A DNA stretch of 35,963 bases, taken from Chloroflexota bacterium (GTDB taxonomy: Bacteria > Chloroflexota > Limnocylindria > Limnocylindrales > CSP1-4). Location of the stretch: the NCBI GenBank assembly GCA_003152165.1, contig PLZO01000077.1, forward strand, positions 1 through 35,963, written 5' to 3'. Shown here one piece after another: positions 7,653-14,631 of this stretch. The notes beneath the pieces were generated by a model. The model was not told the DNA's origin and searched no databases. It saw nothing but the letters and a program-made list of their open reading frames with translations. Each line of letters opens with the position of its first letter. Within the stretch, counting starts at the first letter, position 1. Both the position numbers and the translations under genes were made by a program.

Positions 7653-8675
7653 CTATCCGGCCACGCTGATCGCGCCGGTTGATGGGTCAATTCGGATCGG
7701 CAGCGACTGCAGCGGCTGGTCGGTCGGCCCATCCACGACCCGCGCGCCGTGAGCCGGATCGAAGATCGCCCCATGGCACGGACACAGGAGGTTGCCGGAC
7801 AGCCGATCGAAGGCGACCGTGCAGGCCGCATGGGTGCACACCGCGTCAAATGCCACGATCGTGCCATCCGCCAGGGCCACCAGCACCGCCGGATCCCCCG
7901 AGGTCGGATCAGTGAACACCGTGGAACGCTGCGCCCGGACGCTGGCGAGCATGGCGATCACGCCTGGCGCGAGGCTCGCCCCGGACTCGCTTGGCGGAGC
8001 CGACGACGATGCGTCCGCTCCTGGGATTGCCGAGGTGGCCGGCCCCGAGGCGAAAGCTGGCCCGATGGCACTAAGCATCCCGGCAAGTCCGGCCACGCTC
8101 AATGACCCGGCGGCCAGAACGACCAGCTGGAGCAGGCCCCGGCGGGTTCGATCCGCCGGGGGGCTGCCCGGCAGAGCAGGCGACGGGGCGAGGCTGAAGG
8201 CTCGCTCGATGGAGTCGCCCACCACGTAGAGGCCGCCGTGCCCGGCCAGGGCCAGGGTGATCCAGCCGAACAGGTAGGGCAGGTCCGGGCCCAGGTAATA
8301 CGGGCGGATGGCCCACGACGCCGTCAGGAAGAGGGTTCCCGCGAGGAGCGCTCCAAACAATGCGCACAAGCGGTAGGCCAGACCGGTCAGGGCGCCCAGT
8401 CCAACCGCGATCTCCAGACCCGCGATCAGCACCCCGATCACGAGTGGTGCGGGCAAGGCGACGGCCTCAACGAGGGGCGCCAGCGGCGAGATCCGGCTGT
8501 ATGTGGTCAGCTGCTCGCCGATCGAGCCTGGGCCGGCCACCCGCAGGAAGGCCGGATCGAGGAGCTTGTCGATTCCGGCGAACAGGAACGTCCCGCCCAC
8601 GAAGAACCGGAGCGGCAAGAGGGCATGCTGAAGCGACAGTTGGCGATCCCGCGGCATTTCATGGCAGTTTGACAT
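7653..8675 (-). CDS. DoxX-type membrane protein fused to a Rieske [2Fe-2S] domain
   Basis: A 340-residue membrane redox protein. Residues ~18-150 form a four-helix DoxX/DoxD-like domain (LRFFVGGTFLFAGIDKLLDP at the first helix). Residues 176-182 (RTRRGLL) with the hydrophobic stretch 183-202 look like an internal twin-arginine signal and fifth helix. A Ser/Ala/Pro linker (~205-235) leads to the Rieske domain, with cluster ligands Cys280, His282, Cys298 and His301 and the disulfide pair Cys285/Cys300. It probably passes electrons between quinol or thiol chemistry and an extracytoplasmic partner; the exact reaction is unknown. ATG 8675 has GGGAG just upstream; ATG 8657 is an alternative. The open frame extends further upstream but that part is antisense to the PPOX gene. 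Confidence 0.82.
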   Translation of the reverse strand: MSNCHEMPRDRQLSLQHALLPLRFFVGGTFLFAGIDKLLDPAFLRVAGPGSIGEQLTTYSRISPLAPLVEAVALPAPLVIGVLIAGLEIAVGLGALTGLAYRLCALFGALLAGTLFLTASWAIRPYYLGPDLPYLFGWITLALAGHGGLYVVGDSIERAFSLAPSPALPGSPPADRTRRGLLQLVVLAAGSLSVAGLAGMLSAIGPAFASGPATSAIPGADASSSAPPSESGASLAPGVIAMLASVRAQRSTVFTDPTSGDPAVLVALADGTIVAFDAVCTHAACTVAFDRLSGNLLCPCHGAIFDPAHGARVVDGPTDQPLQSLPIRIDPSTGAISVAG

Positions 8676-8747
8676 CGCTCCCGCGAATCGGCCCGGCAGA
8701 GGCCGGCCGTGCGGGGCGTGCCACGGGCCGTCGATTGTTGCTTCGAC

Positions 8748-8753
8748 TACCAT
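8748..8753 (+). promoter_or_regulatory. Probable leaderless -10 element of the PPOX/F420 operon
   Basis: TACCAT followed by 6 bases and GTG 8760. It lies in the 84-bp divergent gap with the DoxX-Rieske gene. No Shine-Dalgarno precedes the GTG. Confidence 0.5.
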
Positions 8754-8759
8754 CGGCTC

Positions 8760-9206
8760 GTGGTCCCACCCAACGCTCCAGCGCTTGCTCCTGACGTCCT
8801 CGAGCGCGCCCGGCGGTTCCTCGACTCGGCCGATCTTCGGTTCGCCACGATCGCGACCCTGGGCGCCGACGGCAGCCCCCACCAGGCGGTCGTCTGGTAT
8901 CTGGTCGAGGGTGACACCCTGCTGGTCAATAGCGCCGACGGCCGGGTCTGGCCGGCGAACCTGCGCCGGGACCCCCGGATCAGCGTGACCATCGAGGACG
9001 GCTATCGCTGGCTCGCGGTTCGGGGCACGGTCGAGATCGTGGACGAGACCCATGCGGCCCAGGCGGACATCGCGGCCATGGCCCGGCGCTATCACGCCGA
9101 TGAGCCGGAGCGGGCCGAGCAGATGATCCGGGATCGGTTCGAACTCCAGCGACGGGTCAGCTTCCGACTGTCGCTCAAGTCCAGCAGGCTTCATTTCGAG
9201 GAGTGA
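8760..9206 (+). CDS. PPOX-class, probable F420-dependent oxidoreductase
   Basis: A 148-residue split-barrel flavin/F420-binding protein of the pyridoxamine-5'-phosphate-oxidase-like class. The fold is visible as RFATIATLGADGSPHQAVVWYLVEGDTLLV (residues ~27-56), the RRDPRISVTIEDG strand, WLAVRGTVEIVD, and a C-terminal helix plus RVSFRLSLKSSRLHF. These features match the small F420-dependent reductases found beside F420 genes in actinobacteria and Chloroflexota. F420 use is inferred from family and context, since the next genes are F420-dependent and F420-synthesising. GTG 8760 is chosen over the in-frame GTG 8709 because the intervening residues do not look like the family and a -10-like element sits 6 bases upstream. 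The following gene begins 4 bases after the stop. Confidence 0.8.
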   Translation: MVPPNAPALAPDVLERARRFLDSADLRFATIATLGADGSPHQAVVWYLVEGDTLLVNSADGRVWPANLRRDPRISVTIEDGYRWLAVRGTVEIVDETHAAQADIAAMARRYHADEPERAEQMIRDRFELQRRVSFRLSLKSSRLHFEE

Positions 9207-9210
9207 CGGT

Positions 9211-10200
9211 ATGGCCCAGGCGAAGATCGGATATGCGGCGATGCTCGAGCAGTTCAGGCCCCAGGAGGTCGTCGGCTACTCGGCGGCTGCCGAGGCGGCC
9301 GGGTTCAGCGGCGTGATGGCCGCCGACCACTTTCAACCGTGGGTGCCACAGCAGGGTCAGGCCGCCTTCGTCTGGAACGTCCTGACAGCGCTCGGCGAGC
9401 GGACGAAGGGCGACCTCGGACCAGGAGTGACCTGTCCCTCGTTCCGGATGCACCCGGCGATCGTCGCCCAGGCCTCGGCCACCCTGGCGGCGATGTATCC
9501 CGGCCGGCACTGGCTGGGCCTGGGCTCCGGCGAGGCCCTCAACGAGCACGTCCTGGGCGGCTACTGGCCCGAGACGCCCGAGCGGATCGCCCGGATGTTC
9601 GAAGCGATCGAGATCATCCGCAAGCTATTCACGGGCAAGGACGTGAAGCATGCGGGTCCGTTCCACAAGATGGAGACGACCCGGCTGTGGACGTTGCCGG
9701 AGGTGACCCCACCGATCTACGTCGCAACCGCCGGGCCGATCACGGCCAAGAAGGCCGGCGCGCTGTGCGACGGGCTGATCACCGTCGGCGCGCCCGAGGG
9801 CAAGCTCGAGATGATCTTCGAGAAATGCCGCGAGGGTTGCCGGGAGGCTGGCAACGACCCGACCAAGTTCAAGTTCATCCTCCAGCTCCACCTGTCCTGG
9901 GCGCCGACTGATGAAGAGGCCATGGCCAACGCCCTGCTTGAATGGCCGAATGGCGGGATGAAGTTCCCCAAGCAGGACATCCGCAGCCCGCTCGACTTTG
10001 AACAGATGGCCAAGCTGGTCCGGCCCGAGGACTTCGCCGGCCGAATGGTGATCAGCTCTGATCCGGAACGGCATCGCGCCGAGATCCAGAAGTTCCTGGA
10101 CATGGGCTTCCACCAGGTCTACCTGCACAATGTGGGCCGCAACCAGTCCGAGTGGATCGACGTATTCGGCCGGGACGTCCTGCCGAAGCTCCACTCGTGA
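9211..10200 (+). CDS. F420-dependent LLM oxidoreductase, glucose-6-phosphate dehydrogenase (Fgd) type
   Basis: A 329-residue TIM-barrel luciferase-like protein close to mycobacterial Fgd1, which oxidises glucose-6-phosphate and reduces F420. Shared by eye are ADHFQPW with His40 and Trp44 at the same numbering, LGLGSGEALNE with Glu108, and PPIYVATAGP. Three basic residues (Lys198, Lys254, Arg278) fall where I recall the Fgd1 phosphate-binding residues Lys198, Lys259 and Arg283. This suggests a phosphorylated sugar substrate. The stop region of the previous gene (GAGGAG) doubles as its ribosome-binding site, with ATG 9211. Its stop overlaps the next gene's GTG by 4 bases. It would supply reduced F420 to the other oxidoreductases here. 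Some relatives use other sugar phosphates or alcohols. Confidence 0.87.
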   Translation: MAQAKIGYAAMLEQFRPQEVVGYSAAAEAAGFSGVMAADHFQPWVPQQGQAAFVWNVLTALGERTKGDLGPGVTCPSFRMHPAIVAQASATLAAMYPGRHWLGLGSGEALNEHVLGGYWPETPERIARMFEAIEIIRKLFTGKDVKHAGPFHKMETTRLWTLPEVTPPIYVATAGPITAKKAGALCDGLITVGAPEGKLEMIFEKCREGCREAGNDPTKFKFILQLHLSWAPTDEEAMANALLEWPNGGMKFPKQDIRSPLDFEQMAKLVRPEDFAGRMVISSDPERHRAEIQKFLDMGFHQVYLHNVGRNQSEWIDVFGRDVLPKLHS

Positions 10201-11141
10201 ACCAGCCGCCGATGCGCTTCGGGGCGCAGCCATGGTCGCAGGCGACCGACTGGCCCGGCCTGCGCGACGTTGCCCTGGCCGCGGAACGAGCCGGCTGGGA
10301 CGCGATCTACACGTGGGATCACCTCATGGCGATCCAGGGACCATGGCGCCAGCCGATCTTCGAGGGCTGGGCCGTCCTGGCTGCCTGGGCCGTCCTCACC
10401 GAACGTATCCGGATCGGGCTGATGGTCGGCGCCAACACGTTTCGCAACCCTGGCCACACGGCCAAGCTGGTCACCACGCTCGACCACATCAGCACCGGCC
10501 GGGCGATCCTGGCGATCGGCGGGGCGTGGTTCGAGCGCGAGCACGAGGCTCATGGGATCGACTTCGGGACCGGCTTTGGGGAACGTCTCGACCGCCTCGA
10601 CGAGTCGGTGATGCTGATCCGCCGGCTGCTCGACGGCGAGACGATCGACCATGCCGGACGGTTCTACACGTTCAAGGAGGCGGCCCATGCGCCGCCGCCG
10701 ATCCAGGCCCACCTGCCGATCCTTATCGGCGGTTCGGGTCCAAAGAAGACGCTCCGGACAGCCGCCCGTTACGCGGACGCCTGGAACACGAGCGGCACGT
10801 CCGATGAGTTCGCCGCGAAGGACGCCACTCTGCGTGCCCATTGCGCCGATGTCGGTCGGGATCCCGAGGCGATCGAGCGGACCGTCAGCTTCCCGATTGT
10901 CATCCGCGACGACCCGGCGGAGGCGGCCCGGGCGCTGGCGGCCCGCGTGGCCCACAACGGCCTCGAGGCGATCACCGGCGTGCCCATCCTGCTCGGTTCG
11001 CCTGGCCTGATCGCCGAGCGTCTCCGGCCGTACCGGGATCTGGGCATGGTCGAGGTGGTCGTGCGGATGCCTGCCCCCTTCGACATGGAAACGGTCGAGC
11101 GGATCGGCGAGGTTCGCGACGCGCTCGACGCGCTACGATGA
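10197..11141 (+). CDS. LLM-class F420-dependent oxidoreductase
   Basis: A 314-residue luciferase-like monooxygenase-family TIM barrel. Visible motifs are MRFGAQPWSQ at the first strand, WDAIYTWDHL near residues 31-40, RIRIGLMVGANTFRNP, STGRAILAIGGAWFEREHEAHG, and LPILIGGSGPKKTLRTAARYADAWN. The last two are typical of the F420-dependent subgroup with TIGR03560-like members. Substrate unknown. GTG 10197 overlaps the stop of the Fgd-like gene (GTGA), and its own stop overlaps the cofD ATG, so the chain PPOX, Fgd, LLM and cofD looks translationally coupled. It could act in reduction of an enoate, imine or nitro group, or as a dehydrogenase; nothing in the sequence decides. Confidence 0.85.
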   Translation: MNQPPMRFGAQPWSQATDWPGLRDVALAAERAGWDAIYTWDHLMAIQGPWRQPIFEGWAVLAAWAVLTERIRIGLMVGANTFRNPGHTAKLVTTLDHISTGRAILAIGGAWFEREHEAHGIDFGTGFGERLDRLDESVMLIRRLLDGETIDHAGRFYTFKEAAHAPPPIQAHLPILIGGSGPKKTLRTAARYADAWNTSGTSDEFAAKDATLRAHCADVGRDPEAIERTVSFPIVIRDDPAEAARALAARVAHNGLEAITGVPILLGSPGLIAERLRPYRDLGMVEVVVRMPAPFDMETVERIGEVRDALDALR

Positions 11142-12103
11142 GCTCGGCCCCGAGCCGGGTTGTGGAGCTTGCCGGGGGCGTGGGCGGGGCCAGGCTGGGC
11201 CATGGCCTGCAATCGATCCTCGGATCCGCGCTGAGCGTGGTGGTCAACACCGGTGACGACCTCGAGCGGCATGGGCTGCTCGTCTGCCCCGATCACGACA
11301 CGGTCCTGTACACGCTGGCCGGGATCGAGGGGCCGTTCGGTTGGGGAATTGCCGGCGACACGTCGGCCACGATGGCCCAGCTCGGGGCCTATGGCGAGGA
11401 GACCTGGTTCGGCCTGGGCGACCGCGACCTGGCGGCCCATGTTGTGCGCACGGCCCGGATTCGCGCCGGCACCAGCTTGACGGCGGCAAATCTCGGACTC
11501 CAACGCGCGCTCGGGTTGGCCGCCACGATCCTGCCGATGACCGACGAGTCGGTCAGGACCGAGGTCCGGACCGTAGAGGGCTGGCTCGAATTCCAGGAGT
11601 ACTTCGTTCATCGTCAGCAGGAGCCGGCCGTGCTCGAGGTCCGCTTTCGCGGAATTGAGACGGCCGCCCCAACGGCCGAGGTCCGGCTCGCGCTGGATGC
11701 TGCCCAGGCGATCGTGATCGCGCCGTCGAACCCGATCGTCTCAGTCGGGCCGATCCTGGCCGTTGCCGGCCTGCGCGAGATGATCGAGCGGGCCCGCTCG
11801 GCCGGCATGCCCGTCGTCGCCGTGTCGGGGATTGTCGGCGGGCGGGCCCTGAAGGGACCGGCCGACCGGATGCTGGCCTCGCTCGGCCACGAGCCCAGCG
11901 CACTTGGCGTCGCCCGCATCTACGCGGGGCTGGCGACTGGCTTCGTCGTCGATCCGGTCGATGCCCACTACACGCCCGAGATTGAACGGCTGGGGCTGCG
12001 GACCCTCGTGGTCGACACGATCATGGTCGACGATGCGAGCCGGGCCCGCGTTGCCGCCGATGTCCTGGCCTTCGCCGGCACGCTGGCGCGGGCCGTAGGA
12101 TGA
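11138..12103 (+). CDS. cofD: 2-phospho-L-lactate (or phosphoenolpyruvate-derived) transferase CofD/FbiA
   Basis: Transfers the phospho-lactyl or enolpyruvyl-phosphate group from its GDP-activated form to 7,8-didemethyl-8-hydroxy-5-deazariboflavin (Fo), giving F420-0 or dehydro-F420-0. The 321-residue protein opens with the family motif VVELAGGVGGARLGHGL (residues 8-24), followed by VVNTGDDLERHGLLVCPDHDTVLYTLAG, RAGTSLTAANLGLQRALG, IAPSNPIVSVGPILAV and SGIVGGRALKGPADRML. These are all characteristic of CofD/FbiA, and the length is usual. ATG 11138 overlaps the previous stop by 4 bases. The gene is followed after 4 bases by cofC, which makes the activated substrate, and then by cofE. Confidence 0.95.
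   Translation: MSSAPSRVVELAGGVGGARLGHGLQSILGSALSVVVNTGDDLERHGLLVCPDHDTVLYTLAGIEGPFGWGIAGDTSATMAQLGAYGEETWFGLGDRDLAAHVVRTARIRAGTSLTAANLGLQRALGLAATILPMTDESVRTEVRTVEGWLEFQEYFVHRQQEPAVLEVRFRGIETAAPTAEVRLALDAAQAIVIAPSNPIVSVGPILAVAGLREMIERARSAGMPVVAVSGIVGGRALKGPADRMLASLGHEPSALGVARIYAGLATGFVVDPVDAHYTPEIERLGLRTLVVDTIMVDDASRARVAADVLAFAGTLARAVG
12096..12101 (+). promoter_or_regulatory. Possible internal leaderless -10 element before cofC
   Basis: TAGGAT at the 3' end of cofD, then 6 bases, then GTG 12108, matching the spacing at other leaderless starts here. It could let cofC-cofE be transcribed separately from the upstream oxidoreductases. It overlaps coding sequence, so it may be chance. Confidence 0.3.
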
Positions 12104-12107
12104 CCAG

Positions 12108-12776
12108 GTGACTCGTCAGCTCGCCGCGCCGTCGCCCGGCGCCAACCTCCGGCGTCTCGTCGCGGTCGTGCCCGTGGGGGCGCTCGAAGGGGCCAAGAGC
12201 CGGCTCGGTGGCTCGCTCGACGCGGAGGAACGCCAGGATCTCGTTCAGCTGCTCCTCGAGCGCACGATCCGGGCCGCCGCGCAGGTGGCCCAGATCGAGT
12301 CGGTGGTGGTTGTGAGCCCGGATCCGGCGATCCTCGAGCTGGCCGTTCGCGCTGGTGCGATGCCTCTCCAGCAGGTCGGCGCGGGCCTGAACGAGGGCCT
12401 AGACCAGGCGGTCGAGTGGGCAATCGCCCAGGGTGCCAGCGCGGTCCTCGTCCTGGCCGCGGATCTCCCTTCGGTCAGCGCCGAGTCGATCGGCGAGATC
12501 GTGGCCACAGCCGCGGCGGCGGCCTCCCCGGAGCGGGCGATCGTCGTGGTCGTGCCCGACCGCCACGGCCGGGGCACAAACGCACTCCTGCTCAGCCCCC
12601 CGGACGCGATCGGCTTCTCATTCGGGGTCGACAGTCGGACCGCCCATGAGGCCGCCGCCCGGGCTGCCGACGCCCTGAGCGTCGAGGTCGACGGACCGCT
12701 CGCACTCGACCTGGACCTGCCCGAGGACCTGACCCTGGCCGAGGAGCGGGGCCTGCTCGATCCAACCCGTGGCTGA
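12108..12776 (+). CDS. cofC: 2-phospho-L-lactate (or PEP) guanylyltransferase CofC/FbiD
   Basis: Activates 2-phospholactate, phosphoenolpyruvate or 3-phosphoglycerate with GTP for the CofD step of F420 synthesis. The 222-residue protein shows the nucleotidyltransferase pattern: VAVVPVGALEGAKSRLGGSL (residues ~18-37), VVVVSPDPAILELA, LNEGLDQAVEWAI, VLVLAADLPSVSAESI with the metal-binding Asp, and GRGTNALLLSPPDAIGFSFG. The substrate cannot be read from motifs alone; most bacterial FbiD enzymes use phosphoenolpyruvate. The start is GTG 12108, 4 bases after the cofD stop. The 3' end overlaps the cofE start by 8 bases. Confidence 0.93.
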   Translation: MTRQLAAPSPGANLRRLVAVVPVGALEGAKSRLGGSLDAEERQDLVQLLLERTIRAAAQVAQIESVVVVSPDPAILELAVRAGAMPLQQVGAGLNEGLDQAVEWAIAQGASAVLVLAADLPSVSAESIGEIVATAAAAASPERAIVVVVPDRHGRGTNALLLSPPDAIGFSFGVDSRTAHEAAARAADALSVEVDGPLALDLDLPEDLTLAEERGLLDPTRG

Positions 12777-13575
12777 TCCGGTGAGCGGGTCAGACGACTC
12801 CGGCCGACTGACCGTCATCGCCCTCAACGGGATCCCCGAGGTCAGGTCCGGTGACGATCTGGCCGGCCTGATCGCCGATGCGATCGAGCGACTGCTGGCC
12901 GACGAGCCCGACTTCGGTCCGCTCCGCCCCGACGACGTGATCGTGGTCACCCAGAAGGTCGTGTCGAAGGCCGAGGGCGCAATCGTCGATTTGACGGCCG
13001 TCGAGCCGCGCCCGGAGGCCGTTGCCTTCGCCCAGCGCTGGCAACGCGATGCGCGCCAGGTCGAGGTCGTCCTGCGCGAAGCGCGCCGGGTGGTCCGGAT
13101 GGCCAACGGGGTCCTCATCACCGAGACGTCGCACGGCTTTGTCTGCGCCAACGGCGGGGTGGATGCGTCCAATGTGGGCCCGGCCAGCGGCGCGATCGTG
13201 ACCCTCCTGCCAGTCGATCCCGATCGCTCGGCGGCGGGCATCCGGGAGTTGATCCGAGAGCGGCTGGGGGTCGACGTGCCGGTGATCGTATCGGACAGCT
13301 TCGGCCGGCCATGGCGCTGGGGGATCGTCGACGTCGCGATCGGTGTGTCTGGCCTCCTGCCGCTCGAGGACCTGCGGGGCACGGTCGACGCCGATGGCCG
13401 GACGATGAGTTCGACGGTGCGAGCCGTGGCCGACGAGATTGCGACGGCCGCCGAGCTGGCCCTGGGGAAGATTGCCGGCCGGCCGATCGCCATCGTTCGA
13501 GGTGCCCGGCCGAGCCTTGGTGAGGGGACGATCCGCGAGGCCCTGATCCCATCCGAGTGGGACCTCTTCCGCTAG
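12769..13575 (+). CDS. cofE: Coenzyme F420-0:L-glutamate ligase CofE
   Basis: Adds gamma-linked glutamates to F420-0 using GTP. The 268-residue protein has the CofE motifs: LTVIALNGIPEVRSGDDLAGLI, PDDVIVVTQKVVSKAEG (residues ~48-64), ITETSHGFVCANGGVDASNVGP, VIVSDSFGRPWRWGIVDVAIG, and a C-terminal GRPIAIVRG. The length equals stand-alone archaeal-type CofE. It therefore lacks the C-terminal nitroreductase-like FMN domain of actinobacterial FbiB, which reduces dehydro-F420-0. GTG 12769 overlaps cofC; GTG 12781 (MSGSDDSG) is a possible alternative since conservation begins later. It is the last gene of the coupled F420 block; the next start is 66 bases on. Confidence 0.94.
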   Translation: MADPVSGSDDSGRLTVIALNGIPEVRSGDDLAGLIADAIERLLADEPDFGPLRPDDVIVVTQKVVSKAEGAIVDLTAVEPRPEAVAFAQRWQRDARQVEVVLREARRVVRMANGVLITETSHGFVCANGGVDASNVGPASGAIVTLLPVDPDRSAAGIRELIRERLGVDVPVIVSDSFGRPWRWGIVDVAIGVSGLLPLEDLRGTVDADGRTMSSTVRAVADEIATAAELALGKIAGRPIAIVRGARPSLGEGTIREALIPSEWDLFR

Positions 13576-13591
13576 GTTCGGCGCCCACCAG

Positions 13592-13597
13592 TACGCT
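13592..13597 (+). promoter_or_regulatory. Possible -10 element for the second LLM oxidoreductase
   Basis: TACGCT about 45 bases before ATG 13642, in the 66-bp gap after cofE. A GGGAGG ribosome-binding site (near 13629-13634) lies between them. A separate promoter is plausible, but readthrough from cofE is equally likely. Confidence 0.25.
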
Positions 13598-13641
13598 TTG
13601 CGCTCGAGGCGGGCAGGGGTCCGTTCAGAGGGAGGTCAGGG

Positions 13642-14538
13642 ATGAAGATCGGTCTCCAGATTGACTCGTTCACCTGGCCCGGTGGCACCGAAGCGATTGC
13701 GCCTACCCTTGGCCGGATCGCCCGGACGGCGGACGACGCCGGCTTCGATTCGATCTGGGTGATGGACCACTTCTTCCAGATCCGGGGCAACGGCCCGGCC
13801 ACCGATCCGATGCTCGAGGGCTGGACGACGCTGGGCTTCCTCGCCGGCCTGACCCAGCGGGCGCGGCTTGGGCTAATGGTCGGCGGCATCCATTATCGAA
13901 CCGCAGGACTGTGGGCCAAGGCCGCCACCACCCTCGATGTCCTATCCAATGGCCGGGCCTGGCTGGGAATCGGCGCAGCCTGGAATGAAGATGAGAGCCG
14001 CGGGCTGGGCTTCCCGATGCCGCCCCTCGGCGTCCGCTTCGAGATGCTCGAGGAGATGCTCCAGATCACCCACGCCCTATGGACCGGCGAGCGGGGGACC
14101 GAAGGTGCCTTTGACGGCCGCCACTATCAGGCGAGCCGCCTGCTCAACTCGCCCCAGGCCCTGACCAAGCCGCATCCCCCGATCATGATCGGCGGCGGGG
14201 GCGAGCAGAAGACGCTCCGCCTGGTGGCCCAGTACGCCGATGCGACCAACGTCTTTGGCGATGGCCCCCGGCTGGCTCACAAATACGCAGTCCTGCGCGA
14301 GCACTGCGAGCGGATCGGCCGGCCGTACCAGGAGATCGAACGGAGCACACTCCAGGATGTCAGCGTACGTGTCGACGGGTCCCGCGGCGCGAGCTCGCCC
14401 GCCCAGCTCGTCGAGCAGTTCGGGGAGCTGTCCGACGCCGGGGTTCAGCACGTCATCGTGAGCGTTCGCAACGTCGAGGACATCAGCCAGCTGGAGCTGA
14501 TTGGACGGGCGGTGATCCCTCAGATCCGAGCTCTGTGA
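13642..14538 (+). CDS. LLM-class F420-dependent oxidoreductase (second copy)
   Basis: A 298-residue luciferase-like TIM barrel of the same subgroup as the gene at 10197. Motifs include MKIGLQIDSFTWPGG, FDSIWVMDHFFQIRG (residues ~35-49), RARLGLMVGGIHYRTAGLWAK, SNGRAWLGIGAAWNEDESRGLG and PPIMIGGGGEQKTLRLVAQYADATN. The substrate is unknown. F420 dependence is inferred from subgroup and from the adjacent F420 biosynthesis genes. Unlike the coupled upstream genes, it has a clear Shine-Dalgarno (GGGAGG) and a 66-bp gap. The redundancy of LLM enzymes is typical of F420-rich bacteria. Confidence 0.86.
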   Translation: MKIGLQIDSFTWPGGTEAIAPTLGRIARTADDAGFDSIWVMDHFFQIRGNGPATDPMLEGWTTLGFLAGLTQRARLGLMVGGIHYRTAGLWAKAATTLDVLSNGRAWLGIGAAWNEDESRGLGFPMPPLGVRFEMLEEMLQITHALWTGERGTEGAFDGRHYQASRLLNSPQALTKPHPPIMIGGGGEQKTLRLVAQYADATNVFGDGPRLAHKYAVLREHCERIGRPYQEIERSTLQDVSVRVDGSRGASSPAQLVEQFGELSDAGVQHVIVSVRNVEDISQLELIGRAVIPQIRAL

Positions 14539-14591
14539 GCCGATCCAGGGTCGAATCCGAGGAGGGTGATGGTTGCCGGCGCTGATTCGGC

Positions 14592-14610
14592 GATACCCCA
14601 GGGGAGTATC
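14592..14610. promoter_or_regulatory. CsoR/CstR-like operator palindrome in front of trxB
   Basis: The 17-base core ATACCCCAGGGGAGTAT (14593-14609) is a C-tract/G-tract pseudo-palindrome flanked by ATA/TAT. GATAC and GTATC at the outer edges pair, with a 2-base bulge. It resembles operators of CsoR-family repressors (Cu(I), persulfide or formaldehyde sensors). It occupies the -35 region of the trxB promoter, where a repressor would block RNA polymerase. No csoR-like gene is in the window. Confidence 0.45.
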
Positions 14611-14619
14611 CGCCCATGG

Positions 14620-14625
14620 TAGACT
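14620..14625 (+). promoter_or_regulatory. Probable leaderless -10 element of trxB
   Basis: TAGACT followed by 6 bases and ATG 14632. It lies 9 bases downstream of the CsoR-like palindrome. No Shine-Dalgarno is present. Confidence 0.5.
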
Positions 14626-14631
14626 TAGGCG

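Noticed and set aside
8676-9194. N-terminal extension of the DoxX-Rieske protein by 173 residues
   Set aside because: The extension is antisense to the PPOX gene and not protein-like; the DoxX helix begins shortly after ATG 8675.
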